A stretch of DNA of 64,000 nucleotides from Paraphysomonas bandaiensis (GCA_965644295.1 CBFFRP010000009.1:1-64000); one strand, 5' to 3'. Shown: positions 44,641 to 57,136, counted from the first letter of the stretch. A program made the numbers and translations. The notes: a model not told the origin generated them from the letters alone.

Positions 44641-46791
44641 ATCATACTATAAGATCCAATGCTCCATTACATGCATATAGCTATAGAAGAACCTATCATT
44701 CTAATTAGATACCATAACAAGAGGATTGAATTCTATGATATAACAACCCCATAGATTGACAATCGTATACATCATTACCTGTCAATGATAATAATGCCGA
44801 TCTTAATAACAATTGCCATGCATAACTCAGTATAGGCATAGCGTGGTATAAGCCGCCCCCCCTCCTCCCTTACGATACGCGGAGTTTCTCATAATCCCAT
44901 ATGTGCTATGCAAGGATAGTGGAGATCTAGCTAGAGCTTGCTTGATGCCAACTCACACAGAATACGCTGAGTTTATATTAACGATCTATACGTTACTTAG
45001 TTTAACCAACACTAGCATTTTACTAAGGCATGCTCTCGGAATGCGGCAACAATCTCACTCCAGCTGAGGAATTTCGTATATATGTTCAGGATTCATTCTT
45101 CTATGAGGATCTCTAATCAACAAACCCCTTGCAATCAACAGAGTTTTATATTGTTAAAATTGCATTTTGTAAACAGTACTTTTTTTCTAGTACACTTTTA
45201 TCGTCAGAAACGTGATATATAGTTGAGACACTTCCCTTGCTTCCTTTCTCATTGGATTGGACTTGCAATAACCAGCTATGAAGCTATTATATTTTATGAT
45301 CTCCCTATTATATATGTCTGGGATTGTATACATTAAAATATATGTTAGAAATGACACAGTAATCATCACTTTTAGGCTAAGAATCAAGATCTGGGGCATA
45401 TTATGCAATGACAAGATGAGCTTGCTACTGATATATGAATTAATTCGAAAGAGAAAAAAAGATTAATGGTGAAGTAGCCAGATTTAATTTATGACTTGCA
45501 CATTTAATGAGAGGTATAGGCCTGCCAATCAAATTTGGTCTATTGTTATTGCAATTATTATTTGATGTCACAATTACGATAATATAAATTACTGCCAAGT
45601 AATTGGAAATCAATTTATTGATACACAGTTAACCAACTAACCACTTAACGTATATAACCATTTAGTAGTATACTTAGTGAATTGCACTTGAAATATATCT
45701 CAGTCCATAAATATATCTCAGTACATATATAAAAACTACAAAAAACTTTTTAAGTAAAGAAATCGCATCTTATTATATCAATAAATTGCTATTTTCTACT
45801 TATAACTCCCTGACCAAAGGTTCCATCATCTACGGTAAAAAACTTGACTTATATGTACCTATTAAGTCTAAAGACCGCACTTCTATCAGTAATATACAAG
45901 ATACCAGAGGGGACTTCATACTAGCAATAATTAACCGCTGCTTGCTTCTATATATTAGATCGCTTGCTATCATGTTAATTCCAAATAAAATAGAGAGCAT
46001 TCCAAGCGGGTGTAATCTTATATCCTCTCATAGTGTGTCATGCTATTACAGAAGGCTTGACCACATTGTTTGACTAACACATCACAAGACACCCCGATTG
46101 TCGAGCAGCATTTCGGCAACAATATAATTATTCGTAAATATACAAGGTGGCAACGAAGCCGCACTTCCCCTGGTGTAAAATGTAAAAGAAGGCGATGACA
46201 GTGAAGATCTACTTCAAGATCTCCATACAATGCAACCTTTGATTGATGATACAATACAGGCACCGAAATGAATCGAACACCTCTTAACAAGATACCGCAG
46301 CATGATACACTTGCATGCCAAAATCAATAAGATTATTCTGACAGATTAACGCAAGAGTAGACTCCTTTAGCTAGAGTTTCTTAAGTTATTAACATGAATT
46401 ATCGCCTTTGGAATGAAAACACAGTTGACCAAGCTATATTGGCAGCTAAATTTTATAGCTAGTAAAGTATGTTGTTTAGCATCAATTAATTGATCAGCAA
46501 TTGGTCGGCTAATATTAGTTTCACTTATAATTGGTTTACAAGTTTACAATTAACAGTTATGCAGCCCTACTGGTTGTACTATTATGTAGAGTTACTTTGC
46601 TTAACTATTACTACATAATTACGATTCCTAAGCGCATAATTACGATTCCTAAGCGCAAAAGAATATTGATATACTCCAAAACGTTTGCAATGACTGTCAT
46701 TTTAAAAGTCTTATAACTACATACCGAATTGTAAGTGCATACATTCAGAAACAATCACCCGACAGTGTTCCGCACTATACAACTACGCATA
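44641..46791. other. 2.1-kb intergenic region
   Basis: AT-rich with no supported gene. It includes the inverted copy of the CCGCGT motif at 44870-44915 and a small direct repeat CATAATTACGATTCCTAAGC near 46620-46660. Confidence 0.45.
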
Positions 46792-47260
46792 TTAATCACT
46801 TTTAGTACCTCTATTGTTCCAGCAGTCCACCAAATACTGTTCACACGTGGTGCAATCCTGAATACGAAATGTGTGCTTATCCAGACATTCGGCATATCTC
46901 GAATATTCTCTTCCGCATGATTTCTTCAACTCCGACACACTGCAAATAAGGATAGTTAAAATCAATGAGAAAAATCTATAGCTGAAATACTACTTACACA
47001 TTCTTGGTACACACACGTACAAGGTCTCCTTGATTAATACAAACACCAGGATGCTCGCCTTTCTCCATTTTGCATTTAAGGAAATTTATATTAACTGTGG
47101 AACATTCTCTGCCAATAAATTTCCCTGCAGCCCATAATTCCATTGATGATGGTGCATCTAATAATGTCGATTGCTCCCATTTCAAATAATCAGGAAATGT
47201 ATCTTGAATGTCTGCAATAGGGCGACTAGCAGGACCAAGTTTTCTTAAGTCATGTGACAT
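46792..47260 (-). CDS. NDUFA8: NADH dehydrogenase (complex I) subunit NDUFA8
   Basis: Two exons (47260-46998 and 46939-46792) with a 58-bp intron give 136 aa. There are four CX9C motifs in a row (CSTVNINFLKC, CINQGDLVRVC, CGREYSRYAEC, CTTCEQYLVDC). This is the twin double-CHCH arrangement that marks NDUFA8 among CX9C proteins. It is an accessory subunit of mitochondrial complex I, imported into the intermembrane space by the Mia40 disulfide relay. The short N-terminus without a presequence fits that route. Confidence 0.9.
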
Positions 47261-47816
47261 GATTTATTTAGATAATGCTAAGGTAATTAAGTGTAATTCA
47301 ATAGTTTGATATGATGATTAACCACGAAGGCTTATTACTTGTTTAGTGATGGTTGTATGTTGGAAGGTAATGTGTTGGCTGTGTATTGTGCATATATGCA
47401 TGCAAGGAGTTGCCCATATATACATATACATACACACAGTACATACACATATATAGTGCTGTGCATGCATGCAGTGGTTTGTATGTATTCCGGTATACCC
47501 TACTGTACAATGCATATATCCCTCTCCACTAATCTCTAGCAGTACATCCTCACTGGTGTATAGGTACAGAGTATACCTGTATATCCACGTACCACACATA
47601 TGCACTACATACATGACATACATACCACTGTATATTAGGCACTTGGACGACATGTACTGCTGTACATGTGTAGTCAGTCTACAGCAGTCGAGAAGTACAG
47701 CTGTACATACCTCTCAATAGCACATACATACACAGATATAGAGATAGATAGTATCAATATAACCATAACTCACACACAGATATATATATATTCATACCAC
47801 TCCCTCTCTCATAACC
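47261..47816. promoter_or_regulatory. Divergent intergenic region, NDUFA8 and CIR1
   Basis: About 0.55 kb with many TACATACACA-type words and no gene. It presumably holds both promoters. Confidence 0.4.
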
Positions 47817-49529
47817 ATGCCAGGGTTATCATTTTTATTCAAGAAAGGATGGCATCCTCAAAGTATGGAGAATCAAAAGAAACTCTATCTAGCTGAACAA
47901 GAGGCTCTTAATCGTGCGAAACAAGAAGAAGAAGCTGCATTAGAGATAGCGAAAGAAAGAGAGATGCAACAATATGAAGGAATGGGTGATATGCAATATC
48001 GTGATCCAAGATCATCATCACTTAAATTTATGTATTCTATACCAAAGAAAGATCATGATGATGAGGAGGATATACCGACAGCTCCATCTCAGTATCTTGG
48101 TACGCTTAGATTATATAGAATCTATATATATATGTCGCATCTAATATAATGATATGATAGAAGTTGGACAAGAGGATGAAATGGTTATGGCATTTCGTAG
48201 TAAATTAAAAGGTCGATCATCTCAGGGTAGTAATACTCAAGATACTAATGAAAGTGATTCTCATGGAAATATGTATGATTTTGTTCACAACTCTATGGGG
48301 CATGGATGATTCATACACTGCAGGAAACAGCAGCGGGATATACCTGAGAAGGAAAAACCGACAGGCATGGACACACGATATCCTCCACAGGCATCTGGAG
48401 CCAGCAGTCGAAATGAAAAGGTGTGTTAGCTACTGTGCTATATGATACTTGTTTCAATTTCGTTTATATATAATGCTTTAACTGTATTCAACTTGCGGCT
48501 GTGCTCCTTCGTTATATATTATCAACAGTGGACTTGTACTTTTTGCAATAAATTACATGTGTGACTTGGAAGTGCAATAATTTATTTGGTATAAAATTCA
48601 GCAACACCCTGCACTCGCGAATGCGCCAGTGGAGGGAAGTTTTGCACGGGATAACCCTAGTGTGCGACACAAGCCCTTCAATGAGCCTATTCGTAACATA
48701 CAATGCCTACGCTGTGGGGAATGGTGAGTAGTATCATATTTTAAGATTTTCCTCTCTATACTGCACTTACTCATATAAGGATGACACTATATCAATATAT
48801 ATGTATTTAAGGCGCCGTACTTAATGCATGTGATTCTATCCAGGGGACACCAAAGTGGTGACCGAGAATGTCCAATGCGTGATTTTAACCCACATGATTG
48901 GGCCAGACAGAAGCGAGAGGATCCTCTTACTTTCATGACCAATGACATGCAGCTCACTAAGCAGAAACTTATTCTGCGGCATGCTGCGTTACCGTCTGAG
49001 ATGCAGTTTAGCTTGGCAGGAGATGCAGGCCAACAGTTGGTTCATTCCGATGATGAAGACGGTAAAAAAGTGGATGCTTAGTTATTAGTGTAAAAACTTT
49101 GGGTGGATTAGGTGACAGTGACCCGGAAGCAGAATTTCTCTCTTCTCTGTCTTCGAAGGAGAAAAGACTGCTACTGATGCACTTGGAGGTATGCTGTGCA
49201 TTTCACGCATATAACACTTCTATTTGTGCGCTGTATATAAGTTACTTTGTTGTATGTCCATTATTAGTGCGATTCTGTTTTGCCTATACTATGTAATTTC
49301 TTTAACTGATGGTATTCTTCTGCTGCAGCTAATGGAAGCGGACGGGGAGGAGGTGTCTACCTACAGTGCATTCTCTCACCCCGAGGTTGGCGGCGATGAC
49401 AGTGATAGTAGTGACGATAGTACATCAACTCGGAAGAAAAAGAAAAAGTCTTCTTCGAAAAAGCATTCGAAGAGGAGAGATAGAAGCCGGTCACCTGCGA
49501 AGAAAAAGCATAAAAAACATAAGCATTAA
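47817..49529 (+). CDS. CIR1: CIR1-like corepressor / splicing-associated protein
   Basis: Seven predicted exons (47817-48099, 48161-48282, 48331-48420, 48602-48723, 48844-49061, 49112-49188, 49329-49529) give 370 aa. The N-terminal Cir_N domain (LSFLFKKGWHPQSMENQKKL) is followed by the SLKFMYSIP motif. A zinc knuckle (CLRCGEWGHQSGDREC), built across an exon junction, comes next. Then comes SDPEAEFLSSLSSKEKRLLL, and the protein ends in a Lys/Arg/Ser tail. The order matches human CIR1 (CBF1/RBPJ-interacting corepressor), which also associates with SR splicing factors. Notch/RBPJ is unlikely to exist here, so an RNA-processing role is more plausible. Confidence 0.88.
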
Positions 49530-50245
49530 CTGTCTCATGTATATAATATATAATGTATTGTCATTTATCATGGTATAGTGTGGTGTTATTGCAGCTATAA
49601 TACTAGTTATTACTAACACACATTACACATTACAAGACAAACGAAATGTTATTAATCTGTACTACGAATTAAGTCAGGGTTAGGGATCAGAATCCTAGAG
49701 TAGTTCTATGTTCTATTACTTTGAATTGTGTGATGCTCTATCATACAGTTTTACTGAGTGCTCTATTCTTATACATTTAATAAAATGCGCCATTGTGTTG
49801 CGTGTTGCGAAACTCCAGTCAAGTTGTCAATAATTAATAACTAATGTCAGTTAATTGATTTCTAAAACCTATAATTATAATCTCATATCACTTTGCTACC
49901 GAAACAAACATTAATATAATTTGCATATCCCCTTGCCCTGACATAGAAATATATACAATATAATATATCAAATAAGTAATATTACCCTTATCAAGAGTAA
50001 TATATCAAGCTGGCTTACTATTCTACCTAAAACGAAATCCGTAATTATCTTGAAATATGTTTATTACAATGAAACGGTGGAAACTGCTGAAGATAAACAG
50101 ACTATCGATTTCCGACGAGTAGATGTACATAGCTTTGGTGTAATAAACTCTAGTTACATAGATGTACGAAATCCATACATATACAGAGTAACTCGGCAAA
50201 GCATCGTATCATATCTTCTATTATGATGGAAGAACTTAGAACTTA
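49530..50245. other. Intergenic between convergent genes
   Basis: AT-rich, between the 3' ends of CIR1 and the TGS1-like gene. No repeat or coding frame noted. Confidence 0.4.
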
Positions 50246-51601
50246 CTAGGCCGGATTTCTCACAGAAACTTCCATGTTACACCCTTTCCATGAGCGCAAC
50301 GATATCCATCTCTGTCGCTCCCAATCAAAGAACCTCGGGTGAAATTCAGCACCACGGGCCTTATCAAACTGTAGGAGATTTCTTACTAGTCTATCAAGGT
50401 GTGTGTTTCTAAAAAATGGCGGATAAGCGATCAAAAGAACAGCGGTTCTAGCTCCAAGCTGAAGTCGAAATGGGTGAGGCCGCGAATCTAATAACCGTTC
50501 GCTTGCTGTATGAGATGAATCAGGGGATAATATTTCACCAGATGGTGTTTCTTTTTCCCACGGGCCATCTGCAGTTATAATAGAGCAGAATGCAGAGGCA
50601 TCGAATTCGCTCGGTACTTTCAGAGCAGCTAACTTTACTCTCCCAGCTAACGAGCCACGAGTGCATTCATATGACAGCAGATCACTGATAGATATACTGT
50701 TTCGTTCATCGCCTATACTATAGTCCCGGGGAGGAGAGGATGAGTCAGTATTCAGTCGGTAGTTCAGGCCGCCCCAAGGGGGGTCGATGACAAGCGTGTC
50801 AATACAATCAAAGAGACCAGAGTTCTGCCCAACCAATATAGGGACAGCGTTGTGGGGCAACACCTTCCACTTACATCCACCTTCTGATACACGTGGAAAG
50901 AGTACTGACATATTGTGGTCCAAGTCACGGGCACGGGATGTGTTGATCTCAAACGCTATAACTTTGGTGTACGCGCCGGACCGGATAAGGGACGCAACAT
51001 TCCCCCCCGCGCCCGCAGTACAATCTACCGCTACTCGCTCACTTATACCTACGTCCGAAAACGCCACGGAAAGTAGGTCCAGACAAGCTGTAGATACTGC
51101 ATCTGCAGCGACCTCATCAGTGATAGAATATGATGCTTCGGGATCTAAACGAAGAGAAAGTCTCTGCTCGTGACTTGCAGATGGGAAAGCTTGACACAAT
51201 TTCGTATTAAAACACGGCTGCACAGTAAGGAATGTACATCCCGTTTGACGCATAGAATCAAGTGCAATATCTTCTTCACATTCATTACTCTCCTGTTGAT
51301 TATATGGACCATAACTAAAGGTTGGAACGAAAAGTTTTCCATTCATATCACGACAGCAATTATCTCTATCAATTTCAGTATTAAAATGTAACCATGCCCA
51401 TCCTCTTGCATGTCCACAACTATTATGATCTACACGAACCCTCTTACAGTGATATGGTCTTAACTGTGATTGGATGGACCTGCGAGCCCCTCGACCGTTA
51501 CGATAAAGAGGAACACCATATGCAAATGCAATAAAATGTTCTTTCTTTTTGTTACCGGGAGGAAGAGAATTGGATGGAGTGGTAGACTCCATTGAGGACA
51601 A
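50246..51601 (-). CDS. TGS1: Trimethylguanosine synthase-like methyltransferase with N-terminal RRM-like region
   Basis: A 451-aa single-exon protein. The SAM-dependent methyltransferase domain has motif I VDCTAGAGGN (192-201), an acidic motif II (VIAFEIN) and the catalytic motif IDPPWGG (272-278). The DPPWGG form is typical of TGS1, which makes the 2,2,7-trimethylguanosine cap of snRNAs and snoRNAs. Residues 20-92 (FIAFAYGVPL, CGHARGWAWLHF, DMNGKLFVP) look like an RNA-recognition motif, which is not part of the canonical TGS1 layout. The divergent promoter contains a long GTAT microsatellite starting 58 bp upstream. Confidence 0.85.
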   Translation of the reverse strand: MSSMESTTPSNSLPPGNKKKEHFIAFAYGVPLYRNGRGARRSIQSQLRPYHCKRVRVDHNSCGHARGWAWLHFNTEIDRDNCCRDMNGKLFVPTFSYGPYNQQESNECEEDIALDSMRQTGCTFLTVQPCFNTKLCQAFPSASHEQRLSLRLDPEASYSITDEVAADAVSTACLDLLSVAFSDVGISERVAVDCTAGAGGNVASLIRSGAYTKVIAFEINTSRARDLDHNMSVLFPRVSEGGCKWKVLPHNAVPILVGQNSGLFDCIDTLVIDPPWGGLNYRLNTDSSSPPRDYSIGDERNSISISDLLSYECTRGSLAGRVKLAALKVPSEFDASAFCSIITADGPWEKETPSGEILSPDSSHTASERLLDSRPHPFRLQLGARTAVLLIAYPPFFRNTHLDRLVRNLLQFDKARGAEFHPRFFDWERQRWISLRSWKGCNMEVSVRNPA

Positions 51602-51656
51602 GTGGCTAAATTGAACTATATGAACAGCACAACCTACTACATATACATATACACAG

Positions 51657-51658
<2 letters not shown>

Positions 51659-51687
<29 letters not shown>

Positions 51688-52128
51688 TGTATGTATGTAT
51701 GTATGTATGTATGTATGTATGTATGTATGTATGTATGTATGTATGTATGTATGTATGTATGTATGTATGTATGTATGTATGTATGTATGTATGTATGTAT
51801 GTATGTATGTATGTATGTATGTATGTATGTATGTATGTATGTATGTATGTATGTATGTATGTATGTATGTATGTATGTATGTATGTATGTATGTATGTAT
51901 GTATGTATGTATGTATGTATGTATGTATGTATGTATGTATGTATGTATGTATGTATGTATGTATGTATGTATGTGTATGTATGTATGTATGTATGTATGT
52001 ATGTATGTATGTATGTATGTATGTATGTATGTATGTATGTATGTATGTATGTATGTATGTATGTATGTATGTATGTATGTATGTATGTATGTATGTATGT
52101 ATGTATGTATGTATGTATGTATGTATGT
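51659..52128 (+). repeat. (GTAT)n tetranucleotide microsatellite, about 470 bp
   Basis: An almost pure run of roughly 117 units, interrupted near 51973 and at its right end by GTGTATG. It sits between the divergent TGS1-like and acyl-CoA dehydrogenase genes. The long frames it generates on both strands (repeating Met-Tyr-Val-Cys or Tyr-Ile-His-Thr) are artefacts. Confidence 0.98.
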
Positions 52129-52200
52129 GTATGTCAGCATAGTGGATACGAATGTGTGTGTCTGTTATTTGCTCATATCTGTCACAGTACTTCTTCTACT

Positions 52201-54079
52201 ATGTTCCGTTTGTTCTCTCGTCAAACTCTTTCCAGACCCCTTACCCGCTACCTTTCCACCCATCGGCCGGAGCCGCAGGTAGCTGACACTCTAACTCAAA
52301 TAGGGACCCGAAGAATATTCCAGGTACATATATATATATATATATACGTGTATGTATGTACTGACTCTCTTGTATGTAGCATGAGCATGATATGTACAGA
52401 GAACTCTGTCGAAAATTTTATCAAGAGCACATTACTCCCTATCATGAGGAGTGGGAGAAACAGGGTGAAGTATCTCGTGAGTGTTGGTTAGAGGCAGGGA
52501 AACAAGGTCTTCTAGGAGTTACTGTGCCTGAGGAGTATGGTGGGATGGGATTAGATGCTAAGTTTGCTGCAGTGCATTGGGAGGAACAGATGTATGCACT
52601 TGCCTCTGGTCCAGGATGGTCATTACACTCAGAGATTGTTTGTCCATATATTATGCACTACGGTGAGTATTAAAATCTATGTGATGTATTCATATGTATA
52701 TATTTATAACGGGCATCTATTGTCATTTGCATCCAAATTCTCTGTACTGGTAGTGGTTATCTATTTATCTTGTAACAAGTACTTTTCACTAGGAACGGAG
52801 GAGCAGAAGGCACGCTGTCTACCGAAACTCTGTAGCGGCGAATGGATATCTGCTATTGCCATGACCGAACCTGGTGCCGGGTCGGACCTGCAAGGAATGC
52901 GTACAACTGCTGTCAAGGACGGAGACGACTACATTATTAATGGGTCTAAGACGTTTATCACCAATGGTTGGTTGGCCGATCTTTGCATTGTGTGTGCCAA
53001 GACGGATCCTGAAAAGGGGGCTAAGGGTATATCTCTCTTTTTGGTGGAAACTGATACACCAGGTTTCAAGAAAGGAAAGAAACTTCAGAAAATGGGCATG
53101 AAGGTTTTTATTTGCTCTTACTCTTCCTGTTGTATTAAAACTTGTTCTCCCGCCAGGCACAAGATACAGCAGAACTGTTCTTCGAAGATATGCGGGTTCC
53201 CAAGTCTGCTCTACTGGGCCCAGAGAACAAGGGATTTGTGTGTCTTATGCAAGAGTTGCCTCAGGTATTAGAGCTGCCAGTGTATTCTCTTGATATTGCA
53301 TGGGCTGTATAATTGCGTTGCAGTTACAGCAAGTACGTTTTTTTCAGTAATTATGTGTCTCTCGTAGGAACGCCTTCTGATCGCGGATCAAGGGCTTGCT
53401 GCGGCTGAGTCCCTCTTCGAAATAACCCGATCCTATGTGAAAGAGCGTAAGGCCTTCGGTTCCACTATCTCAAACATGCAGACAATCAAGCATAGGCTTG
53501 CGGAAATGAAGTGAGTGATGATATTATATTATTCTTTGTTGGGAGTTTTCTATTTGTACTCCACTTTGAATAACTTAGCAAGATGTGATAACCAGTTAAT
53601 TCTATAGGACGGAGATCTGCGTTGCACGCACCTTTGTTGACCGTTGCATCGAGCTTTTGAATGTGCGTGCATTGCTGTACTCCATACATATCCCACATAT
53701 TATAACACATGATATATCGACATTAGGACAAGCAGCTGGATAACGCTACAGCTTCTATGGCCAAGTAGGTTTTTGTAGTACGTGTTGTATACAATATTTA
53801 GAAACCATGATATGTATAGATATTGGGCCACGGACCTGCAGGGCAAGGTTGCAGATGAATGTGTGCAATTGCATGGTGGATGGGGTTACATGTGGGAATT
53901 TCCAGGTAAGTTTTGAATGTAATACGTATGACCTCCCATTTTATTTTGTACTTGCGATGTACTTTGTACTAATTTAATACTGCACTTCAGTGGCTCGAGC
54001 CTTTTGCGATGGACGTGTACAGCGCATCTACGGTGGAACGAATGAAATTATGAAAGAACTCATTGCCCGCGGGATATAG
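52201..54079 (+). CDS. ACADL: Mitochondrial acyl-CoA dehydrogenase, long-chain type
   Basis: Nine exons (52201-52323, 52380-52662, 52793-53103, 53157-53264, 53368-53510, 53608-53662, 53727-53764, 53820-53905, 53991-54079) join in phase to give 411 aa, the usual family size. The first 25 residues ([20 protein letters not shown]) are an Arg/Ser-rich mitochondrial presequence. Family signatures are PEEYGGMG, the FAD-contact segment [30 protein letters not shown] and the C-terminal [16 protein letters not shown]. The catalytic base should lie in the QLHGGWGY or preceding helical region as in long-chain ACADs; I did not assign it. It catalyses the first step of beta-oxidation. Confidence 0.93.
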
Positions 54080-54802
54080 ATGGAAACAGAAACGAGTCGC
54101 AATCGTGCGAAAATTTGTGTGAGTTGGTAGACAGAAGTCTGAACTTGTATGACTACCTTGTGATGTCTACTAACTTATTAAGAAATGTGTGAATGTGACT
54201 CCTGTTATGCTTTGAATAAAAATGCTTCGTTTTCAACTGTTTTGCGAACAGAATATTTTGACAAGCATTTGTATTGTCGACAATTTCACATATGTTATAT
54301 ACAAAGAGTATGCGATGTTTACATAATCGAGTGACAAACAAGTATGTGACATCGCTCAGGAAAATAACTCACCCCAGGTTGATGTGTATATGTCTATACG
54401 CTATCCACTTCTATCAGCTGTGAAATTTATAGCAGTTGCACAGTTGCACTACATTCTTATAATAATAGAGTACTATTATTTAGTTGTCAGGAGGTTGGCA
54501 CAGAATATATTGTTCGCTAACTAGATTGCTACCAACCGTCGGTGTTTCCAAGATGTGGTATACCAGTTATTTGTTATACTCTTTCTCAAAATCGGCATCC
54601 AGGAATCAAAAGTCTTCATGTACACTTATGCTACTGCCATCTGGCATATACTGACATACAAAGCGGTAACTGCGCGCGACGGACACAGATACACGTATAT
54701 AAAACACAACTGCTACTTTGAAACAAAGTACAAAAGTAAACTATGAAAACGATATCAAGGAGTGACAAAGCTAATGACATATATGCGTACTGAAGGGATC
54801 CT
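54080..54802. other. Intergenic between convergent genes
   Basis: AT-rich 3' flanks of the dehydrogenase and DUSP-C2-PH genes. An AATAAA-type signal at 54216 could serve the dehydrogenase mRNA. Nothing else seen. Confidence 0.4.
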
Positions 54803-57136
54803 TTAACTTTTCATCGATTCGACTACATTTGGTGGTAATGCCCTCCAAAATTTCCGTTCCCACATATCAGTCACTTTCTTGTTCTCTGATGTGTCCCATC
54901 TCAACACCCATCTGTCATTCTCAGTCGAAACAATTATTGTACCATTCACTTGCTTCTCTACAACAGTAACACATTCCAGTCTCATAATACCTTTCGGTAC
55001 GTTCAGAGTGAAGGGATCCTCAAAACAGTGAAGTGTTCTATCCACAAGAATCATCCAACGACGCTTGAACTGGCCGGGAGTCATGAAAGATGTGGAGGCC
55101 CGTAAAATCCACCCAGACATACTATCGGCAACAGAGGTGAACTCAAAGCTGTGAAAAAGGTAAGTTTCATACCTTTCTGTAACAGGTGGAAGCCGTAGTG
55201 AAAAAGACACTGTGCCTTTTCCTTTCCTCGGTCGCACGCCAGCCGGTACTAACAAGTTATCCTGTGGATCTCTGACAGGAACAGTGTAGCTTTTGACTGG
55301 GAAGTCGGTAAAGTCCATTGTCTTGCCATTGTACAGAGGTCGGAGATCCTTCAAGTCAATTACATTCTAGACAAATTGCATTTTAATTGTAACAATAAAT
55401 GAGGATAATAACTTAAACCTGCCCAATACATGTATCCCTTCCTAATTTGTTGGCGTCAAAGTACGTCAGTACGAGCTTGGCATTCCATGGTGCGCCTGTT
55501 ATAAACGTCCGCTCGTCCCACACAGGGGATGTAGATCCCACTGGGGCTCGAGTAGTGTAGTAACTTAGAAGGGTGAGTTTACCATCACTTCGGGTCTCAG
55601 TATGACTGCCACGACGTGTCTTGCTTCCAGTGAGGCCTAAGGTTGCATATTAAGCACACAATTCCAAATATATGGAGCTGTTAAAACATTTTGAACTACA
55701 TGTGCATATCAGTAGAAACAGTGGGAACATGTGCATATCAGTCACAAATGTAATGATTACAGATATATTACCAGGTGGTAGATCGGAAGCTTTCAGTCCA
55801 ACCGAACTTCGTGAAGCCACTCTGTACGCAGCAACCACTACATACGGATCCTGCACGATACTCTCACCTTCTGGAAGGTCACGTGCGTGTTTTAAAGTCA
55901 GAATATAATTGTGCGGGTGCATGCAGCGAATCATGTGAAGAACCCTTCGGCGGCTAATAAACCCTCTCACACAACGTTGGACCACGCTAGCACTAGAGCT
56001 CTCCTTCATTTTCAGCCTGGTGTGAGATAGCTTCTTTGTAGCAATGTGAATCCTAAAGATACGTTGCAAGCTACGAGCCGCGCCATTTATCAATAATTCT
56101 TTGCGCCTCTCCTTTGTACGCTCAAACTTTCTTCGTGAAGTATAGCGCCGCCAGTTATGCTGAATCACCATCGCTGAACCACTCTGTAGCAGCTGCTTGG
56201 TCGCCTCAAGGTGAAGGCCCTCAAGGTTGTCTTCTTCAGCTTGCTGCAAAATAGATTTGGCTTTGCATACCATCACTTTTCCCATGTGACCCGAATTCGA
56301 CATCATACTTCCAATAGCGGCCATATTAAGTGCGGTAACATCCTCCTATATAATGTCACTAACTTCGCGTTGCCATAATATTTTCAGCCTACGCTACCTC
56401 CATGGCTTGTCCTTCCTTCAATTTCTGCTGCTTGGAGCCCCCCATCAGGTGCTGCACTGCTAGATTGCACAGAGATCCGCTCAAAAGAAGGGATACATCC
56501 ATCGGGTATTCAAGAGAAAGTTTAGCAGTGCCTGTACTATCAGGAACAACCTGGTACGCAAATCTTACCATAATCGGGGATATACTCACAACAAACACTG
56601 CTCACCACTGTGACAATGCGGTCGAACTTAACATTACAGTGTTCTACCCATTTTCCAGATTTATAAAGCTTCAAATCTAATCCAGTTGGTACTAAATACA
56701 AGATCGTATTAAGCAGGGTGAATTAGATTGATAAGACGTATTCAAGCTGACCATGAAATCCAATAACAGGACCACCACCATAAGCTTTAAAATAAAACTC
56801 CCATACGGCTTTATTAACAGGTCGAAAATCTACTTTAACATGCATATCAGGTTTCAATACATATGTCCCATCTGACTGATGTTGAACAAGATTATAGTTA
56901 TCAATTGGACCTACTCTCTCAGTAGATCCTTTAGCATATTCAATCCATTTATTCAGCCAATGAGATGATATTATATAAGCCTCATCACCACCATATAGTT
57001 TCTCTTTATCATGTTTGGATACAAACTCAACTTCATCAATCCGATTAATAAAATAATCAGATTCATATTCATGTGTATATCCATCATTATCTTTATAGAT
57101 ATATCGATCAGGTCCTCTGAGTACTGTATTTCCCAT
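54803..57136 (-). CDS. DUSP-IQ-C2-PH multidomain protein with N-myristoylation-type start
   Basis: Six exons (57136-56752, 56691-56606, 56550-56398, 56345-55772, 55636-55419, 55366-54803) join in phase to give 659 aa. The start MGNTVL suits N-myristoylation. Residues about 45-129 are a DUSP domain (AYIISSHWLNKWIEYA, GPIDNYNL, YGGGPVI), otherwise known mainly from ubiquitin-specific proteases. No protease domain follows. From about residue 265 there are two to three IQ-type motifs (VIQHNWRRYTSRRKF, VVQRCVRGFISRRRV). A C2 domain follows (YILTLKHARDLPEG, DPYVVVAAY, SPVWDERTF, IGQNVIDL), then a C-terminal PH domain (GWILRAS, FKRRWMILVDRTLHCFED). It looks like a calmodulin- and lipid-responsive membrane adaptor; that role is inferred from domains only. 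Confidence 0.85.

Noticed and set aside
47318-47720. Several 65-110-codon frames upstream of CIR1
   Set aside because: Low-complexity TACATACA sequence in a divergent promoter. No coding features.
51602-52491. Long frames on both strands encoding repeats of Met-Tyr-Val-Cys or Tyr-Ile-His-Thr
   Set aside because: They are translations of the (GTAT)n microsatellite. A tetranucleotide repeat leaves several frames open without being coding.
55672-55957. Plus-strand frames of 60-78 codons within the DUSP-C2-PH gene
   Set aside because: They are antisense to the C2 exon and its intron.
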